The notes beneath the pieces are model-generated. The model ran no database searches. It saw nothing but the letters and a program-made list of their open reading frames with translations, and had not been told where the DNA came from. From Actinomycetes bacterium (GTDB lineage: Bacteria > Actinomycetota > Acidimicrobiia > Acidimicrobiales > UBA8190), in contig JAJYAB010000091.1 of the NCBI GenBank assembly GCA_021779775.1, positions 1 to 6,954 of the forward strand: a DNA stretch of 6,954 nucleotides. Direction: 5' to 3'. This document shows, one piece after another, positions 5,973 through 6,954 of this stretch. How positions within the stretch are numbered: position 1 is the stretch's first letter; the number at the start of each line of letters is the position of its first letter. The translations under genes and the position numbers were made by a program.

Positions 5973-6209
5973 TCAGGCCATCGGATCAACGACGATCCAC
6001 CGGGTGAGGTCGTGGAACCGCCCGCACAGCGGGCGCAGGGGAGCGGTGCTCGTGACGAGGCAGGCCAGCGCGGAGGCGAGGACGCTGTCGGGGACGAACC
6101 GCCGGTGCTTGACCAGTGCCTCCGCAGCGCCCGACGGGTGGCACCCGGCCGTGCAGAACGCCACACCACCGTTGTCATAGACCACCAGGCTTCCAGCGCA
6201 ACTGGTCAC
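5973..6209 (-). CDS. Hypothetical small cysteine-containing protein
   Basis: I do not recognise it. From the GTG at 6209 the frame gives 78 aa, including CTAGCHPSGAAEALVKH, a patch HRRFVPDSVLASALACLV and an aromatic end RFHDLTRWIVVDP. Most codons end in G or C, and the residue mix is more protein-like than in overlapping frames. GGGGGG lies 6 nt before the GTG, and TACCTT (6236-6241, leftward) could be a -10 box. A GTG at 6185 is an alternative start. The frame stays open upstream to a TTG at 6461, but those residues look random and include the strong hairpin. It is convergent with the phosphatase and downstream of hipA on the same strand. It may be a real small gene, a remnant of a larger one, or chance. 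Confidence 0.33.
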   Translation of the reverse strand: MTSCAGSLVVYDNGGVAFCTAGCHPSGAAEALVKHRRFVPDSVLASALACLVTSTAPLRPLCGRFHDLTRWIVVDPMA

Positions 6210-6381
6210 GTTCTGCCCCCCGCATGCTCCCGGACAAGGTATCGGGCGGAGCGGGCGCAGGCATGAGCGCTGGTCAGGCGCCGGCACCCGACTTTGGGCG
6301 CTGTTGGCTTTTCCAGGCAGGAAGCTCCCGCCGAGGCGCTGTGGCACGGTCGGAAGTTGCCCTGGCGCGTTGTAGCCGGTG

Positions 6382-6405
6382 GCAGGCCTCGCCTGGGAGG
6401 CCTGC
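6382..6405. terminator. Perfect 9-bp-stem hairpin, possible bidirectional terminator
   Basis: GCAGGCCTC (6382-6390) and GAGGCCTGC (6397-6405) are exact reverse complements with a 6-nt loop. It is the strongest hairpin I found between the convergent phosphatase and hipA genes, which suits a two-way transcription stop. There is no T-tract on either side, and GC-rich actinobacterial terminators often lack one. A protein-binding palindrome is an alternative. Confidence 0.45.
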
Positions 6406-6545
6406 GTCAGTCCGCCGACGGTCAGCGCTGCACTGGCAGGGAGGCCGATCGCCGCCCCCAATCGTTCGTCCTGATCGCCGGGGCGCTCTCCCGTGGACTG
6501 GTTGTTCCGACGATCGACGTGCTGTTCGGAGAGGCCGTGTGGCCC

Positions 6546-6587
6546 GGCCGTCAGGGACCGGCCGTCAGGGACCGGCCGTCAGGGACC
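6546..6587. repeat. Three exact 14-bp tandem repeats at the hipA stop
   Basis: GGCCGTCAGGGACC occurs three times with no gap (6546-6559, 6560-6573, 6574-6587), and a degenerate copy precedes them (about 6533-6545). On the hipA strand each unit reads GGTCCCTGACGGCC, meaning Gly, Pro, stop plus five bases. The first copy on that strand supplies the actual last two codons and stop of hipA. The array therefore looks like amplification of the gene's own 3' end. Confidence 0.9.
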
Positions 6588-6954
6588 GGTCTGTCGGAGG
6601 CGGTCGACCTGGCTGGCAATGATCTGCTTGATTTCAGGCGGCACACCGGGCGTCTCTTTGTCAGCCCGCTCGACTGCTTCGGGGATGGCGTCCAGGAGTT
6701 GACCGACGATGTCCGAGGCCTGCGTCCGGGAGAGGCCCCAGGCGGTCGCTTCCTTCATGAGGCGATCCGTAGTGACCCGGTCCGTACGGCGGAGGTCGTC
6801 GATGTCCATGGCGAGACGGTCATCGCCGTAGAAGAGGGTCGACATCAGGTCGTACGCGGGGGCCAGATGGAGAGCGCCGGATGGCTCGTGGAGGAGGGAG
6901 AAGTTCTTGCCATGGGCGTCGCCATTGCCGATGACGACGTTGAGCGTGACCAGC
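6579..6954 (-). CDS. hipA: HipA-family toxin kinase, C-terminal fragment (5' end outside window)
   Basis: The visible 124 residues are the C-terminal part of a HipA-like serine/threonine kinase, the toxin of type II HipBA modules; the E. coli protein inactivates glutamyl-tRNA synthetase by phosphorylation and induces persistence. Fragment residues 9-21, GNGDAHGKNFSLL, match the catalytic loop (family form TDGHAKNFS): D12 corresponds to catalytic D309 and N17 to the metal-binding Asn. LAPAYDLMSTLFY (30-42) carries D35, matching the magnesium-binding D332. A helical tail follows to the TGA at 6579-6581. The ligand residues are present, so the kinase core seen here is not obviously dead. The N-terminal half and any hipB antitoxin would lie beyond the right edge. 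The stop lies inside the 14-bp repeat array. Function as a toxin is inferred from the family; the target is unknown. Confidence 0.87.
   Translation of the reverse strand, partial: LVTLNVVIGNGDAHGKNFSLLHEPSGALHLAPAYDLMSTLFYGDDRLAMDIDDLRRTDRVTTDRLMKEATAWGLSRTQASDIVGQLLDAIPEAVERADKETPGVPPEIKQIIASQVDRLRQTGP

Larger units (their letters stand above)
5939..6578. other. Intergenic stretch between convergent phosphatase and hipA genes
   Basis: About 640 bp without a well-supported gene. It contains a weak hairpin just after the phosphatase (AGCCGC 5941-5946 / GCGGCT 5960-5965), a possible small leftward ORF (5973-6209), a perfect 9-bp-stem hairpin (6382-6405), a short rightward stretch with coding-like codons (6462-6545) and most of the 14-bp repeat array. 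Long frames are open on both strands here, as is common in GC-rich DNA, but most translate to low-complexity Arg/Pro/Ala/Ser-rich sequence. I see no tRNA, transposase or terminal inverted repeats. Confidence 0.6.

Noticed and set aside
5939..6578. tRNA gene or attachment site next to hipA
   Set aside because: No cloverleaf-like arrangement or T-loop consensus (GGTTCGAATCC-like) was seen, and no direct repeat flanks the segment within the window.
6546..6587. CRISPR array
   Set aside because: Units are 14 bp, directly abutting, with no spacers and no cas genes in view.
6116..6622. 168-codon rightward frame in the convergent interval
   Set aside because: The translation is Arg/Pro/Ser-rich, crosses the hairpin and the tandem repeats and shows no conserved pattern.
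6267..6954. Rightward frame open from 6267 to the window end
   Set aside because: From 6579 on it is the antisense of hipA, whose motifs are clear. Only the short part before the repeats looked worth noting, and it is reported separately.

Overview
The window is GC-rich throughout, uses many GTG starts, packs genes tightly with 4-bp stop/start overlaps, and prefers codons ending in G or C. Together with the gene families present this points to a high-GC actinomycete (Actinomycetota). Something outside the best-studied genera, for example Acidimicrobiia-like, is possible, but the sequence alone does not settle it.

Left part (1-1612). A glucose-6-phosphate dehydrogenase gene (zwf) runs leftwards. 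Its stop codon overlaps what may be the last codons of a rightward gene entering from outside the window. A 98-bp region separates zwf from a divergent rightward gene set; it carries candidate promoter elements and two inverted repeats.

Centre (1613-5938). Five rightward genes are packed closely: an OmpR-family response regulator, its sensor histidine kinase (GTGA overlap), a Nudix hydrolase (10-bp gap), a coiled-coil C4 zinc-ribbon protein (ATGA overlap, strong ribosome binding site) and a histidine phosphatase (55-bp gap). They could form one operon. The zinc-ribbon/phosphatase pair matches a conserved actinobacterial neighbourhood, but in the classical version (Rv2229c-Rv2228c of Mycobacterium tuberculosis) the phosphatase is fused behind an RNase HI domain, which is absent here.

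Right part (5939-6954). A stretch of about 640 bp without a well-supported gene lies between the phosphatase and a convergent leftward gene cut by the window edge. That gene encodes the C-terminal kinase part of a HipA-family toxin. The stretch holds one possible small cysteine-containing ORF, a perfect 9-bp-stem hairpin, and three exact 14-bp tandem repeats that begin exactly at the last codons of hipA.

No clearly new multi-gene system is visible. The most unusual sequence-level features are the short tandem duplications at gene boundaries (18 bp x2 at the regulator/kinase junction, 14 bp x3 at the hipA stop), the stand-alone phosphatase, and the poorly explained hipA-proximal region, which looks like accessory DNA.
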